41,212 nt of DNA from a marine group bacterium Sva0996 bin134 (GCA_002239105.1 MPNQ01000029.1:1-41212), one strand, 5' to 3'. Positions 24,482-35,258 are shown, numbered from the stretch's first letter. Numbers and translations are program-made. Notes: generated from the sequence alone by a model not told the origin.

Positions 24482-26080
24482 GTGCGCTCGACGGCATTGC
24501 GGTCTCCGGTTCTGTTGAAGGTCGTAGCCATCGTGGTGACCGCGGCCTTCGCCTTTCCGGCGGGCTATCTGGTGTGGCGCAACTTCACATTCCACAGCGA
24601 CCCTCTAGGCGTGCTCTTTTCCCAGCGCACGCGAGGACCGCTGCTGCGTACCCTGTGGCTGGCCGTGCTGGTGTCGGCTTCCACCGCGGTGTTCGGCACT
24701 GCTCTGGCCTGGCTGACCACCCGCTGCGACGTTCCCCTAAAGCGCACGTGGCAGGCACTCTTGCCCCTGCCGCTGGTGTTCCCCACCTTCATCGGCGCCG
24801 CGGCGTTGATCCGCACACTCAATCCCGGAGGTCTGCTATCCGACTGGCTGGACAATTTGGGGCTGGTATGGGACGTGGAGGTACGAGGTCTGTTCGGCGC
24901 GTGGCTGGCACTCACCCTGTTCACTTACCCGTACGTGTATCTGCCGGTCGCCGCCCGGCTGCGGCGCCTGCCCGGTTCGGCCGAGGAGACCGCCCGGCTT
25001 CTGGGCGACAGCCCGCTGAACATCATCCGGCGAGTGGTGCTGCCCCAGACGGCAACCGCCATCAGCGCCGGCACCTTGCTGGTGTTTCTGTACGCCATCA
25101 GCGATTTCGGCGCGGTGCAGCTCATGCGCTACGACACGCTCAGCCGGGCCATCTACACCACCCGGCTCAACAACCAAACGGTCTCGATGGCCCTCAGCGT
25201 GATCCTGCTAGTGCTGGCCGCTGCGGTTGTGCTGGTCGAGCGAGGGGCCACCCGGCGCTTTGAGCACGCGGCACCGGTGCGATCTCGAAGGCCCGTGATC
25301 TATCGGCTGGGCCGCGCCAAACCGGTTGCGGTGGCGTTCTTGGTCGGTGCGGTGGCGCTGGCCCTGTTGGGGCCGCTGGCCTCCCTGGCCGACTGGACCA
25401 TCGACGGGATCAGGCTGGAAGCCTCCGGGGGGCGGGATCTCCTCGTGGGATGGGACGACGTGTGGTCGCCGACCTGGCACACCGCCTACGGCAGCGTTCT
25501 GGCTGCCGTGGTGTCGGTGGCCGTCGTGCTGCCGGCTGCCTATCTGGTGGTGCGCTACCGGTCCCGAATCGGCACTGTGGCCAATGCGGTGATCGTGTCC
25601 GCATTTGCTCTGCCCGGGATTCTCATCGGGCTGGCACTGCTGTTCTGGACGCTGAAAACCGACATCGGCAGCCACCTGCGCAACACCCTGGTATTGCTGG
25701 TGTTCGCGTACATAGTGCGTTTCGGGGGCCAGACCATGCGCACCTCCCAGGTTGCGGTGGCCGCGGTGTCTTCCCGGCTGACCGACGCGGCCCGCACCAT
25801 GGGGGCCAGTTGGCTGCGCCGTTTCCGATCCCTGGAGCTTCCGCTCATGGCTCCGGGGCTGTTGGCCGGGGGCGGGCTGGTAATGCTGTCGGTGATGAAG
25901 GAACTGCCCATTACCCTGCTCATCGCCCCATTCGACTTCCCCACCCTCACCACCAAGGCTTTTAACAGCATCGAAGAAGCTTTCGTGGCCGAGGCCGGCA
26001 TTTGGTCGGGATTGCTGGTACTGCTCTCTGGGGTAATGACCTGGTTTTTCATCGTTCGGCGCGCCGAGCATTTCGACTAG
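24482..26080 (+). CDS. ABC transporter permease, fused two-domain, iron(III)/FbpB-like
   Basis: A 532-residue inner-membrane permease starting at GTG 24482. It has about 12 membrane spans in two homologous halves, each with an EAA coupling motif: SAEETARLLGDSPLNIIRRVVLP near residues 165-190 and LTDAARTMGASWLRRFRSLELP near 435-456 (both shown in part). Such fused permeases are typical of FbpB/SfuB ferric importers and ThiP. It would work with the ATPase 99 bp upstream. No binding protein follows; the next gene is an unrelated epoxide hydrolase. Confidence 0.92.
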   Translation: MRSTALRSPVLLKVVAIVVTAAFAFPAGYLVWRNFTFHSDPLGVLFSQRTRGPLLRTLWLAVLVSASTAVFGTALAWLTTRCDVPLKRTWQALLPLPLVFPTFIGAAALIRTLNPGGLLSDWLDNLGLVWDVEVRGLFGAWLALTLFTYPYVYLPVAARLRRLPGSAEETARLLGDSPLNIIRRVVLPQTATAISAGTLLVFLYAISDFGAVQLMRYDTLSRAIYTTRLNNQTVSMALSVILLVLAAAVVLVERGATRRFEHAAPVRSRRPVIYRLGRAKPVAVAFLVGAVALALLGPLASLADWTIDGIRLEASGGRDLLVGWDDVWSPTWHTAYGSVLAAVVSVAVVLPAAYLVVRYRSRIGTVANAVIVSAFALPGILIGLALLFWTLKTDIGSHLRNTLVLLVFAYIVRFGGQTMRTSQVAVAAVSSRLTDAARTMGASWLRRFRSLELPLMAPGLLAGGGLVMLSVMKELPITLLIAPFDFPTLTTKAFNSIEEAFVAEAGIWSGLLVLLSGVMTWFFIVRRAEHFD

Positions 26081-26121
26081 GCCATTTCGATTCGCCCATC
26101 CCGGCGTGACACGCTGCGTAC

Positions 26122-27291
26122 ATGAGCATCGAGCCGTTCGCGATCGACATTCCCCAAGCCGACCTGGACGACCTGCACCAGCGCCTGGCCATGACCCGGT
26201 GGCCCGACACCGTGCGGCCCGGCTGGACCGATGGCGCTTCAGTGGCCTACATGCGAGAGCTGTGCGAATACTGGGCCGACGACTATGACTGGCGGGAACG
26301 GGAGGCGTACCTCAACGCCTTTCCCCAGTTCACCGCCACCGCGGCTGGCGAGCAGGTCCACTTCTACCACGTTCGCTCGCCTGAGCCCGACGCCATACCC
26401 ATGGTGCTGATCCACGGCTATATGGGCTCAGTAGTGGAGTTCCGGGAGATGATGGGGCCGCTTTCGGATCCGGTGGCCCACGGCGGTGATCCGGCCGACG
26501 CCTTCCACGTGGTGGTGCCTTCGCTGCCCGGTTACGGCTTCTCCGGGCCCACCGCCAACCGCGGCGTGGACATGCACCGCTGCGCCGAGGCCATCGCCGG
26601 AGTCATGGAGCAGCTGGGCTACGACCGCTACATCGTGCAAGGGGGCGACTGGGGGGCGCTGGTCACGCGGCGAATGACCGAGGCCTACGCCGACCGGCTC
26701 ATCGCCGCCCACTTCAACATGCTCTTCGCCCAGCCCACTGCTGAGGAGTCAGCCGACCTGGCCAAGATGATGGAGGGAGTGACCGAGGCTGAGCAGGCGG
26801 CCATAGGCCGCTCGCTGGAGGTGATCACCGGGGGCACCGGCTACATGGCCATGCTGAGTACCAAGCCCCAGACGCTAGCGGTGGCCCACAACGACTCCCC
26901 CGCCGGTCTGGCCGCCTGGTTCATCGAGAAATACCAGCACTGGTGCGACTTGGACGACGGCGATCTGGAAAGTGTGTTCACCAAAGACCAGCTGCTCGAC
27001 AACGTGATGCTGTATTGGATCACCGGCACCGCGGCGTCATCGGGGCGGCTGTATCTGGAGTCGGCCCGAACCGGCACTTCTGCGCTGGACTCGTGGGCCG
27101 GCCGGGTGGAGGTGCCCACCGGACATGCCGTCTACCCCCGAGAACTGCTGCAAACCCCCCGGGTGTGGGCCGAGCGCCGCTACAACATCGTGCACTGGTC
27201 GGTACAGCCCAAAGGCGGCCACTTCGCCCCCTTCGAACAACCGAAACTGTTCACCGACGACCTGCGGGTATTCGGCCGCCTGTTTCGCTGA
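26122..27291 (+). CDS. Epoxide hydrolase (EHN-domain alpha/beta hydrolase)
   Basis: A 389-residue microsomal-type epoxide hydrolase that would open epoxides to vicinal diols. The N-terminal EHN segment (FAIDIPQADLDDLHQRLAMT, continuing RWPDTV) is intact. The oxyanion motif is HGYMGS (98-103), the Asp nucleophile is D176 in GGDWGA, and the general base is His367 in GGHFAPFE. The lid region has the expected Tyr residues. Substrate choice cannot be read from sequence. Its stop lies 3 bp from the stop of the convergent AhpD-like gene. Confidence 0.93.
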   Translation: MSIEPFAIDIPQADLDDLHQRLAMTRWPDTVRPGWTDGASVAYMRELCEYWADDYDWREREAYLNAFPQFTATAAGEQVHFYHVRSPEPDAIPMVLIHGYMGSVVEFREMMGPLSDPVAHGGDPADAFHVVVPSLPGYGFSGPTANRGVDMHRCAEAIAGVMEQLGYDRYIVQGGDWGALVTRRMTEAYADRLIAAHFNMLFAQPTAEESADLAKMMEGVTEAEQAAIGRSLEVITGGTGYMAMLSTKPQTLAVAHNDSPAGLAAWFIEKYQHWCDLDDGDLESVFTKDQLLDNVMLYWITGTAASSGRLYLESARTGTSALDSWAGRVEVPTGHAVYPRELLQTPRVWAERRYNIVHWSVQPKGGHFAPFEQPKLFTDDLRVFGRLFR

Positions 27292-27294
27292 GGT

Positions 27295-27855
27295 TTAGGC
27301 GAATCGGGCTGAGCGCATGGCCAAGAGGTCGCCGTCGGCGGCCTCTTGGATCTCGCGGGCCTCGTCGGGGCCCTTCATCCGCAGCGGACAGGACACGACG
27401 ACATCCATCACCTGGTTGAGGCGCCCGAAGGCGATCCAGCAGCCGATGGCAAGGGTCATCTCCACTACCAGCTCTTCGCCGAAATGGCCGACCATGCGGT
27501 CCATGAATTCCTGGTCGATGGACAGGTGGTCGGCGGCGAACTTCTCCGCGTACTCCAGGGCGTCGCGCTCGGCCTCACTGAAGCCGTCGTAGTCGTCCCG
27601 ATTGCCGACGTTGAGGTAGTCGTCCTCACTCAGTTCATATTGCGCCAACGACGCAATGCGAGTGTCCAGTCAAACCACGCACTGGTTGATCTGGGCGATC
27701 CTCATCCGAAGCAACTCCCGCAACCGCACGGGAAGCTTGCTCTCGTTGTACACCGCGCCGCTGAACGCCGATGCCGGGCCGGAAAGCTCCGGGGTCATCA
27801 TCCACAACCGATGCAGCTCCTCCTCGGGGCCGTCGGGAATCCGAATTCGTGCCAT
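27295..27855 (-). CDS. AhpD/carboxymuconolactone-decarboxylase-like selenoprotein (CxxU), predicted by TGA readthrough
   Basis: Read through one TGA (27672-27670), this is a 186-residue alkylhydroperoxidase-like protein. The ATG at 27855 follows AAGGAG at normal spacing. Codons 1-61 and 63-186 are in the same frame, with no other stop and no shift. The TGA is codon 62 in RMRIAQINQC59-V-V-U62-LDTRIAS, exactly where this family has the second Cys of its CxxC redox centre (RMRIAQINQC..CLDTR). In mycobacterial AhpD the second Cys is the one that attacks peroxide, so Sec would sit at the reactive position. A hairpin fitting the bacterial SECIS pattern follows the TGA. Helical features after it (YSEAERDAL-type FSEAERDALEYAEKFA, GCWIAFGRLNQVMDV) are well kept. 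The alternative is a nonsense mutation of a Cys codon (TGC or TGT to TGA). Confidence 0.8.
27639..27657 (-). promoter_or_regulatory. Putative bacterial SECIS hairpin
   Basis: On the transcript, 12 nt after the UGA, AUUGCGU pairs with GCGCAAU (seven pairs, the last a U-G) around a CGUUG loop. The loop begins 19 nt after the UGA and has G at its second position. Bacterial SECIS elements sit just past the UGA, with an apical loop roughly 16-37 nt away and a G among the first two loop bases, recognised by SelB. A short lower stem (G-U, C-G, U-A after one mismatch) may extend it. Confidence 0.65.
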
Positions 27856-27922
27856 GCCTTCTCCTTTGCTGGGGTGCCAACACAGTACTGTCCCGCAGCA
27901 GGCGAGCACTTACAGTCGAGTC

Positions 27923-29614
27923 ATGGGCAGTCGTTCGCAAGTTTGGCGACGGATGGCCGTCGCCGTGATCACGGCTGTCTTGGTCCTAGCCGCCTGTGCG
28001 TCGTCGGAGAACTCCGTAGATCCGACGCCACCGACGTCGGCGCCGACAGAATCTGGTGAGGCGACTCCTACCGAGGCGATCCCCGCGGCACCCTCCGAGA
28101 CAGTTCCCGAGCCCGAGCTGACGGTCGACCCCCCACTGTTGGGCAGTCCGCCCGAGGTGGTCGCGCACGCCGACGACTGGCCGCTGCCCAACCGTGACCT
28201 CGCCGCTACCCGGGCGGTGTTCAACAGCCCGATCGATTCCACCACTGTCGATCGCCTAGAGGTGGCGTGGACAGCCGATGTTCCCGGCGGGAGCACGTGG
28301 GGCAACCTGGCCACCTCGCCGCTGATATTGGGCCACCGGGTGTATGTGGCCGGCCTCGACGGTGGGGTCCAGGCCATCAACGCTGACACCGGGGAGATCT
28401 TGTGGACCGCAGGACGCCGGGGCGGGATGTACGGTCCCTCGGGAGTCTCTGTGGGTTGGGGCAAGGTCTTCGCCCCCAAAATAGGCTGGCGCCAGCGGGG
28501 CCAGCTCATCGCGGCCTACGACCTAGAGACCGGCGAGGAGATCTGGGCCACCGATATCACCGGTGGAGACCTCAGCGAGATAAATGTGCAGCCACTCGCC
28601 TACGACGGGTTGGTGTACGCGGCCACCAGCGGGTTCCCTGCCGGGGCGAGGGGCACGATCTACGCCTTGGACCAGGCCACCGGCGAGATCGTGTGGTCGT
28701 TCGCCACCGTGGAAGACGAAGGCCTTTGGGGCAATCCCAGCATCAACAGCGGAGGTGGGGCGTGGTATCCGCCGGCGCTCGACGCTGCAACCGGCACCCT
28801 GTACTTCGGGGTGGGCAACCCCTACCCCTTCCCCGGCGCCCCCGAATGGCCAGCGGGATCGAGCCGTCCGGGCGATAACCGCTGGACCAGCGGCACGGTG
28901 GCGCTCGACGCCGCCACCGGCGAACTGCGATGGGGCTTCCAGGCCTTCCCCCACGACATCTTCGATCGCGACCATGTGCTGGTGGCGCTGGCCAACGCCG
29001 AAGACCACGGCCTCGACCACGACGTGCTGGTGACCGCCGGCAAGGGAGGGGTGGCGTTCGGCCACGATCCAGCCACCGGCGAAGTGCTGTGGCAAACCTC
29101 GGTAGGTCAGCACCAAAACGACCACCTGGAGAGCTTCAACGCGCCGGTTGAGGTGATGCCCGGCGCCCAAGGCGGCATAGTCACCCCGGTGGCCGTTGCC
29201 GACGGAGTGCTCTACGCCGTGATGGTCAACGCCCCCAGCTACTACGAATCCGACCAGGTGAGCAGCGGCGGGGAGGGTACCCAGGTCTTCACCCGTCCCA
29301 GCAACGTGGTGGCCATCGACATTGCCTCCGGCGACATCATCTGGGACGTGGAGATCATCTCCCAAATTCCCGAAGTTCCCGCCGCAGATGTGTTCGGCGG
29401 CATGACGGTGGTTAACGACCTGGTGTTCACCTCCACATTCTTCGGCGAGTTGTTGGCGCTCGACCGGGCCACTGGTGAGATCGTGTGGCGCCACCAGGCC
29501 AAGGGCGCCACCAACAGCTGGCCCTCGGTGGCCGGTGACATGATCATCTACCCCATCGGCCTAGTCGAAGAGCCCCAGATTCCCCACCTGCTGGCCCTTC
29601 GTTTGAAGCAATAG
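27923..29614 (+). CDS. PQQ-propeller lipoprotein (quinoprotein dehydrogenase-like)
   Basis: A 563-residue exported protein starting at ATG 27923. The signal peptide MGSRSQVWRRMAVAVITAVL ends in a lipobox LAAC, making Cys25 the lipid anchor on the outer face of the membrane. A Ser/Thr/Pro/Glu-rich linker (26-75) precedes an eight-bladed beta-propeller marked by repeated W-motifs such as DTGEILWTAG, ETGEEIWATD, ATGEIVWSFA, ATGEVLWQTS, ASGDIIWDVE and ATGEIVWRHQ. This is the PQQ-enzyme repeat; whether PQQ and a catalytic Asp are present cannot be proven here, and the disulphide-bonded Cys pair of methanol dehydrogenases was not seen. It is divergent from the selenoprotein gene (67 bp), which suggests possible shared control. 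Confidence 0.85.
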   Translation: MGSRSQVWRRMAVAVITAVLVLAACASSENSVDPTPPTSAPTESGEATPTEAIPAAPSETVPEPELTVDPPLLGSPPEVVAHADDWPLPNRDLAATRAVFNSPIDSTTVDRLEVAWTADVPGGSTWGNLATSPLILGHRVYVAGLDGGVQAINADTGEILWTAGRRGGMYGPSGVSVGWGKVFAPKIGWRQRGQLIAAYDLETGEEIWATDITGGDLSEINVQPLAYDGLVYAATSGFPAGARGTIYALDQATGEIVWSFATVEDEGLWGNPSINSGGGAWYPPALDAATGTLYFGVGNPYPFPGAPEWPAGSSRPGDNRWTSGTVALDAATGELRWGFQAFPHDIFDRDHVLVALANAEDHGLDHDVLVTAGKGGVAFGHDPATGEVLWQTSVGQHQNDHLESFNAPVEVMPGAQGGIVTPVAVADGVLYAVMVNAPSYYESDQVSSGGEGTQVFTRPSNVVAIDIASGDIIWDVEIISQIPEVPAADVFGGMTVVNDLVFTSTFFGELLALDRATGEIVWRHQAKGATNSWPSVAGDMIIYPIGLVEEPQIPHLLALRLKQ

Positions 29615-29631
29615 CGGCTAGGAATCGATCG

Positions 29632-31149
29632 CTACCCCCGCTTGGGGAAGCGGCTGCGGCCGCCAGCCTCGGCCCAGTCCATGTGGTCGCGCACGTACTG
29701 GTTGGCGGCGTCTTGGGCTGGCGCGTAGTCCCACGAGATCCGGCTCTCGTTGCCCATGGCGACATGCAGCAGCCGCCGGGTCCGCTGGGAGGCCACTACC
29801 TGTTCTCTGATGGCGGTGCTGTCCCAACGCTGGACCACCTCCGCGGCGAAAGCTGCGACCTCCTCGACATGGGCCGGGTCGTCCGCGAGGTTTTGTCGCT
29901 CCTGCGGATCGTTCTCCAAGTCATAGAGCAATACCGGATCGGTGTCGCAGTGGATGTACTTATTGCGGCCCCGGCGGATCATGAACATCGGATGAGAGGT
30001 CATCTCGGCGGTGTACTCGGCTATGGCCTCGTCGACCGGGTCGTGACCCCCGGTGGCGCTCTCCCACAGGCTGCGCCCGGCCAGAGGGGTGACCGGTTCG
30101 ACGCGGGTGCCGCCATCAGCAGCGATGTCCAGCACAGTGGGGAGCAGGTCGAGCAGCGAGCAGGCGTTGTCCACCGTGGTGTTGGCCACGCCGGGACCGG
30201 CCATGATGAACGGCACCCGCAACGACCGCTCGAAGAAGCTCATCTTGAACCACAGACCGCGTTCGCCGAGCATGTCGCCGTGATCGCTGGTGGCGATCAC
30301 CACGGTGTTGTCGAGCTCGCCGGTCTCCTCCAAGGCTTGGACCATTCTTCCCAGCCACCCGTCGATGTAGCTGGTGTTGGCGTAGTAGCCGTGCCGTGCG
30401 TTGCGACAATGGTCATCGGTGTAGCCGATGGTGTCGGCCTCGATCCCGCGGCGGATTCGCTGGCTGTGGGGGTCGAGCGAATCCAATTCCACCTCGTCGG
30501 GCAGGTCAATGTCGTCGTGGTCGTAGAGGTCCCACCACTCGGGGCGGGCAACGTAGGGGTCGTGGGGGTGGATGAACGCCGCGGTCAAGAAGAAGGGGCG
30601 GTCGTCGCTGTCGCGAGCGAAGTCGTAGAGCTTGCGGATGGCCGCGAACCCCACCTCTTCGTCGTAGTCGAGTTGGTAGGTGGCCAGGGCCTGGCCAGCC
30701 TCCGACATGCTGTCCATGTTGTGGTACCACTTGTCGATCCGCTCGTCGGCGTTGTCCCAATCGGGGGTCCAGGCGAAGTCGGAAGGGTAGATCTCGGTAT
30801 TGAGCCGCTCGCCGAACCCGTGGTGCTGGTCGGGCCCGATGAAGTGCATCTTTCCGGCCAGCACCGTGCGATACCCGGCCAAGTTGAGGTAATGGGCCAG
30901 CGTGGGGATCGACGCCGGGAACTCAGCCGCGTTGTCCCACGCTCCGATGTCGGACGCCAACTGGCCCGACAGCATCGAGAACCGAGAGGGCGCGCACAGC
31001 GGAAAATTGCAGTACGCCGCATCGAACCGTGCCCCCCGCTCCGCCAAGGAGTCCATTGCCGGAGTTCGCACCAACCGATGCCCATAGGCACCCGTGAAGT
31101 GCGGTGCCAACTGATCGGCCATGACCAGTAGAATGTTGGGTCCCGCCAT
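29632..31149 (-). CDS. Sulfatase, choline-sulfatase-like
   Basis: A 505-residue arylsulfatase-family enzyme when started at ATG 31149 (MAGPNILLVMADQLAP); an ATG at 31206 would add 19 residues of no family likeness. The formylglycine signature is C52-A-P-S-R56 in NFPLCAPSRFSMLSGQ, where Cys52 is converted to formylglycine. Metal ligands include Asp12-Gln13 near the start and TSDHGDMLGERG in the C-terminal half; KMHFIGPDQHHGF and HPHDPY carry the active-site Lys and His. The sequence pattern and C-terminal domain (MSHPMFMIRRGRNKYIHC-like) are closest to BetC, which frees choline from choline-O-sulfate, but other sulfate esters are possible. No choline-oxidation genes lie nearby. Confidence 0.88.
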   Translation of the reverse strand: MAGPNILLVMADQLAPHFTGAYGHRLVRTPAMDSLAERGARFDAAYCNFPLCAPSRFSMLSGQLASDIGAWDNAAEFPASIPTLAHYLNLAGYRTVLAGKMHFIGPDQHHGFGERLNTEIYPSDFAWTPDWDNADERIDKWYHNMDSMSEAGQALATYQLDYDEEVGFAAIRKLYDFARDSDDRPFFLTAAFIHPHDPYVARPEWWDLYDHDDIDLPDEVELDSLDPHSQRIRRGIEADTIGYTDDHCRNARHGYYANTSYIDGWLGRMVQALEETGELDNTVVIATSDHGDMLGERGLWFKMSFFERSLRVPFIMAGPGVANTTVDNACSLLDLLPTVLDIAADGGTRVEPVTPLAGRSLWESATGGHDPVDEAIAEYTAEMTSHPMFMIRRGRNKYIHCDTDPVLLYDLENDPQERQNLADDPAHVEEVAAFAAEVVQRWDSTAIREQVVASQRTRRLLHVAMGNESRISWDYAPAQDAANQYVRDHMDWAEAGGRSRFPKRG

Positions 31150-31218
31150 AAACTGCGACAGTATCGCCGCTGCCAGGGTCCCGCTCTGGGATGGCGCCAT
31201 CGGCACGTGAGGCTCACA

Positions 31219-33075
<1,857 letters not shown>

Positions 33076-33103
33076 CCGGGCAGCATTGCGACTGCTCTTC
33101 CGC

Positions 33104-33289
33104 TCAGTTGGCAGTCGCCGAGACCTGAGCCCGGGTGGTGGCGACGGTGCCGTAGAGCACGCCGACCAAAACGATGACGGCGCCGACGGCGGCGACGGGG
33201 CGGGGCAGTTCGTTGAAGAACGCGGCGGCCCAAATCGTGCCGGCCACCGTCTCGATGGGCGCGAACAGGGCCACGTCGGCCGCCAGGGA
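33104..33289 (-). pseudogene. Detached 3' fragment of an EamA-type transporter gene
   Basis: Codes for the last ~60 residues of the EamA transporter found intact at 36207-37166 (ADVALFAPIETVAGTIWAAA, continuing to a C-terminus ending RAQVSATAN). The homology stops abruptly near 33282. It lacks the rest of the gene and is therefore a remnant. Unlike the intact gene, it does not contain the 72-bp internal duplication. Confidence 0.85.
33117..33281. repeat. Left copy of a long direct repeat flanking the accessory island
   Basis: These 165 bp are almost identical to 36220-36456, which is the same sequence plus an internal 72-bp insertion (165+72=237). Both copies have the same orientation. They enclose the UvrD-like and vapBC genes. 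Confidence 0.9.
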
Positions 33290-33290
33290 G

Positions 33291-35258
33291 TTAAGCACCA
33301 CCGGACCGCGATGCCAACCAGGAACTACCGCGTTCGCCTCGTGGTGCTGACGGCCCCAGCTCAGCGATGTACGGACTAGCTATTGTGCGGATCGTCACCC
33401 GATCACCCAATCGGCGGGTGGTTGAAGGCTCGAAATTCACTCTACGCGCATATGCATCGGCACGATCCATGGTCCTACTGGTCGAAATGACTAGCTCCTT
33501 GACAGCTCGGGTAATTGCGACGTAGAAGAGACGTCGCCCTTCCGCTATGGCGTCTTGTATCTCAGCTGGGTCAGTCGACGTCACCGTAGGAAGAATTCCA
33601 TCGACTGCTCCCACTATGTAAACGGTGTCGGCAGTCAGCCCTTTCGATTTGTGGAGGCTCATGATGCGAACAAAATTCGGATGCTGAGGGACATCGTCCT
33701 GAGTAACCGCTAAGACAACGTCATCCAGTACATCACCTGGTTTCTCTGCCACCCCTAGCGAGTCGAGGGCGATTCCGCGCAATTCGGCAAGTGTATCGTC
33801 ATCAGCGGGGAAAAGTTCATCGACAAGATCTGACAACTCCAGTTTCCGAAGGCGCTCCACTCGGTGCATCGCTAGCCTGAAGCGTTCAACAAGCGCTGGA
33901 ACCCGCAAACCATCAAGGTGTCTGCCAGCAGCCAAACGACTAAGAACATCCGAAGGCTCAAGGGCGTGTGAGTAACAGTACTCAAGAAGCCGCTGATAAG
34001 CGGAGGTTCGCCCCGATTGCTCTTCTAGGCCGACAAGCACACGCATTGCGGGCCGATCGGCCGCGTCTATTGCGAGGCGCAGTAGTGCCAGAGCTTCTCG
34101 ACTTGCATCTGAATCGAGAATTTCCTCAGTAAAATATGAACGCACAGGAATGTTTAGGTCAATCACCCGATCACGAATTCGTTGGCCAAGCCTTCTCCAA
34201 TTCGTTAGAACGAGAATATCGCCAGGCTCGATCCCTCGACGGTAGACGTCATCTGCAATGGCTGACGCGATCCCATCAACCTCCGACAAGTCATCCGGCC
34301 ACTGAACAATAGATACTTCACCTTGCCGATTGGGAAAAAGCGGTTCGAGGGGTGGTTTGCTTCGACGTGGAGCCTGCTCGATGAGGGAATTCGCCATGTA
34401 GACAACATTCGCCGGAGATCTCCCGCAGACCGCAATGTCATGGGTCTCTACATCCGGTCTGGCGAGAAAGTTCCGAATTCCGAGAGGGTTGGCATATCGC
34501 ACGCTGTAGATCGACTGATCGTCATCGCCAGCGACGCAAAGACTCTCCGCGTTTGTAGCCAGCACCTCCAATAGATCCTGTTCCAGAGCGTTGAGATCCT
34601 GATACTCGTCGATGACCAAATGGTCGAACGCATCGAGTTCCTCTGCGGCAGGGTTCGTGGACAAATAGCGTCGGGCGATCGGAACGACCTCACCAATCAA
34701 CATCGCACGATGAATATTCAACCAGCGAATTACTTTCCGTTCGAAAGAGCGGTCCTCGTCTTCAAGGGCGACTCCTGGATGCTCAGTGGCCAGTCTTGCC
34801 CAACCAGCTAGTAGCGCCTCCAAGAGTTTCCGGCGATCATGGATCGTGCCAAAGCCTCCACCGATGTCGCGAAGCATCAGATCTTTCTCATGGTCCAAAA
34901 GAATCCTGGGATTCCTGCCAGATAGCGCAAGAATCGAGTCCCTCTGTAGGAGCCTGAGACAATAGGCATGAAGAGTTGTGGCGCGAACCTCTTCCGCACC
35001 CACGACCTCGAGTTCTGCCACCTTGTCACGAAGATCAGCAGCAGCAACTCTTGTGAATGAGATGAGAAGGACCCGATCGCCCGGTACGCCCTCTGTCAGC
35101 AATCTCGCGACGCGACGCATTAGCCCATACTTCGTCTTGCCGGTGCCTGGACCGGCCAAGACGCCGACTCTTGCCGCGCCGCTTGCAGCAATCCTGAGAT
35201 GCGGGCCGTCTAAGTCGTCATCCCAAGCCACTGATGCCTCCCAATACGGCTTGTGCAC
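33291..35258 (-). CDS. UvrD/Rep-type superfamily 1 DNA helicase
   Basis: A 655-residue SF1A helicase. Motif I is GPGTGKT (36-42), motif Ia SFTRVAAADLRDK, motif II DEYQD (217-221), motif III GDDDQSIY (244-251), motif V LHKSKGLTADTVYIVGA and motif VI RRLFYVAITRAVKEL. It lacks the long 2B/C-terminal extension of full UvrD/PcrA (about 720 residues) and ends soon after motif VI. Its stop codon (33291) lies only ~10 bp past the edge of the left direct repeat, so its last residues may come from junction sequence. Base composition is visibly more AT-rich than the flanking genes. No OLD-family ATPase (GajA), nuclease or other defence partner lies next to it. A role in DNA repair or in an element's defence is possible. 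Confidence 0.9.
   Translation of the reverse strand: MHKPYWEASVAWDDDLDGPHLRIAASGAARVGVLAGPGTGKTKYGLMRRVARLLTEGVPGDRVLLISFTRVAAADLRDKVAELEVVGAEEVRATTLHAYCLRLLQRDSILALSGRNPRILLDHEKDLMLRDIGGGFGTIHDRRKLLEALLAGWARLATEHPGVALEDEDRSFERKVIRWLNIHRAMLIGEVVPIARRYLSTNPAAEELDAFDHLVIDEYQDLNALEQDLLEVLATNAESLCVAGDDDQSIYSVRYANPLGIRNFLARPDVETHDIAVCGRSPANVVYMANSLIEQAPRRSKPPLEPLFPNRQGEVSIVQWPDDLSEVDGIASAIADDVYRRGIEPGDILVLTNWRRLGQRIRDRVIDLNIPVRSYFTEEILDSDASREALALLRLAIDAADRPAMRVLVGLEEQSGRTSAYQRLLEYCYSHALEPSDVLSRLAAGRHLDGLRVPALVERFRLAMHRVERLRKLELSDLVDELFPADDDTLAELRGIALDSLGVAEKPGDVLDDVVLAVTQDDVPQHPNFVRIMSLHKSKGLTADTVYIVGAVDGILPTVTSTDPAEIQDAIAEGRRLFYVAITRAVKELVISTSRTMDRADAYARRVNFEPSTTRRLGDRVTIRTIASPYIAELGPSAPRGERGSSWLASRSGGA

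Noticed and set aside
27295..27648. Separate 117-residue gene starting at the ATG at 27648
   Set aside because: The segment is in frame with the upstream 79-codon frame, has no ribosome site of its own, and lacks the catalytic motif unless joined through the TGA.
29683..31131. A 482-codon plus-strand frame
   Set aside because: It mirrors the sulfatase gene, which carries the CAPSR motif on the minus strand.
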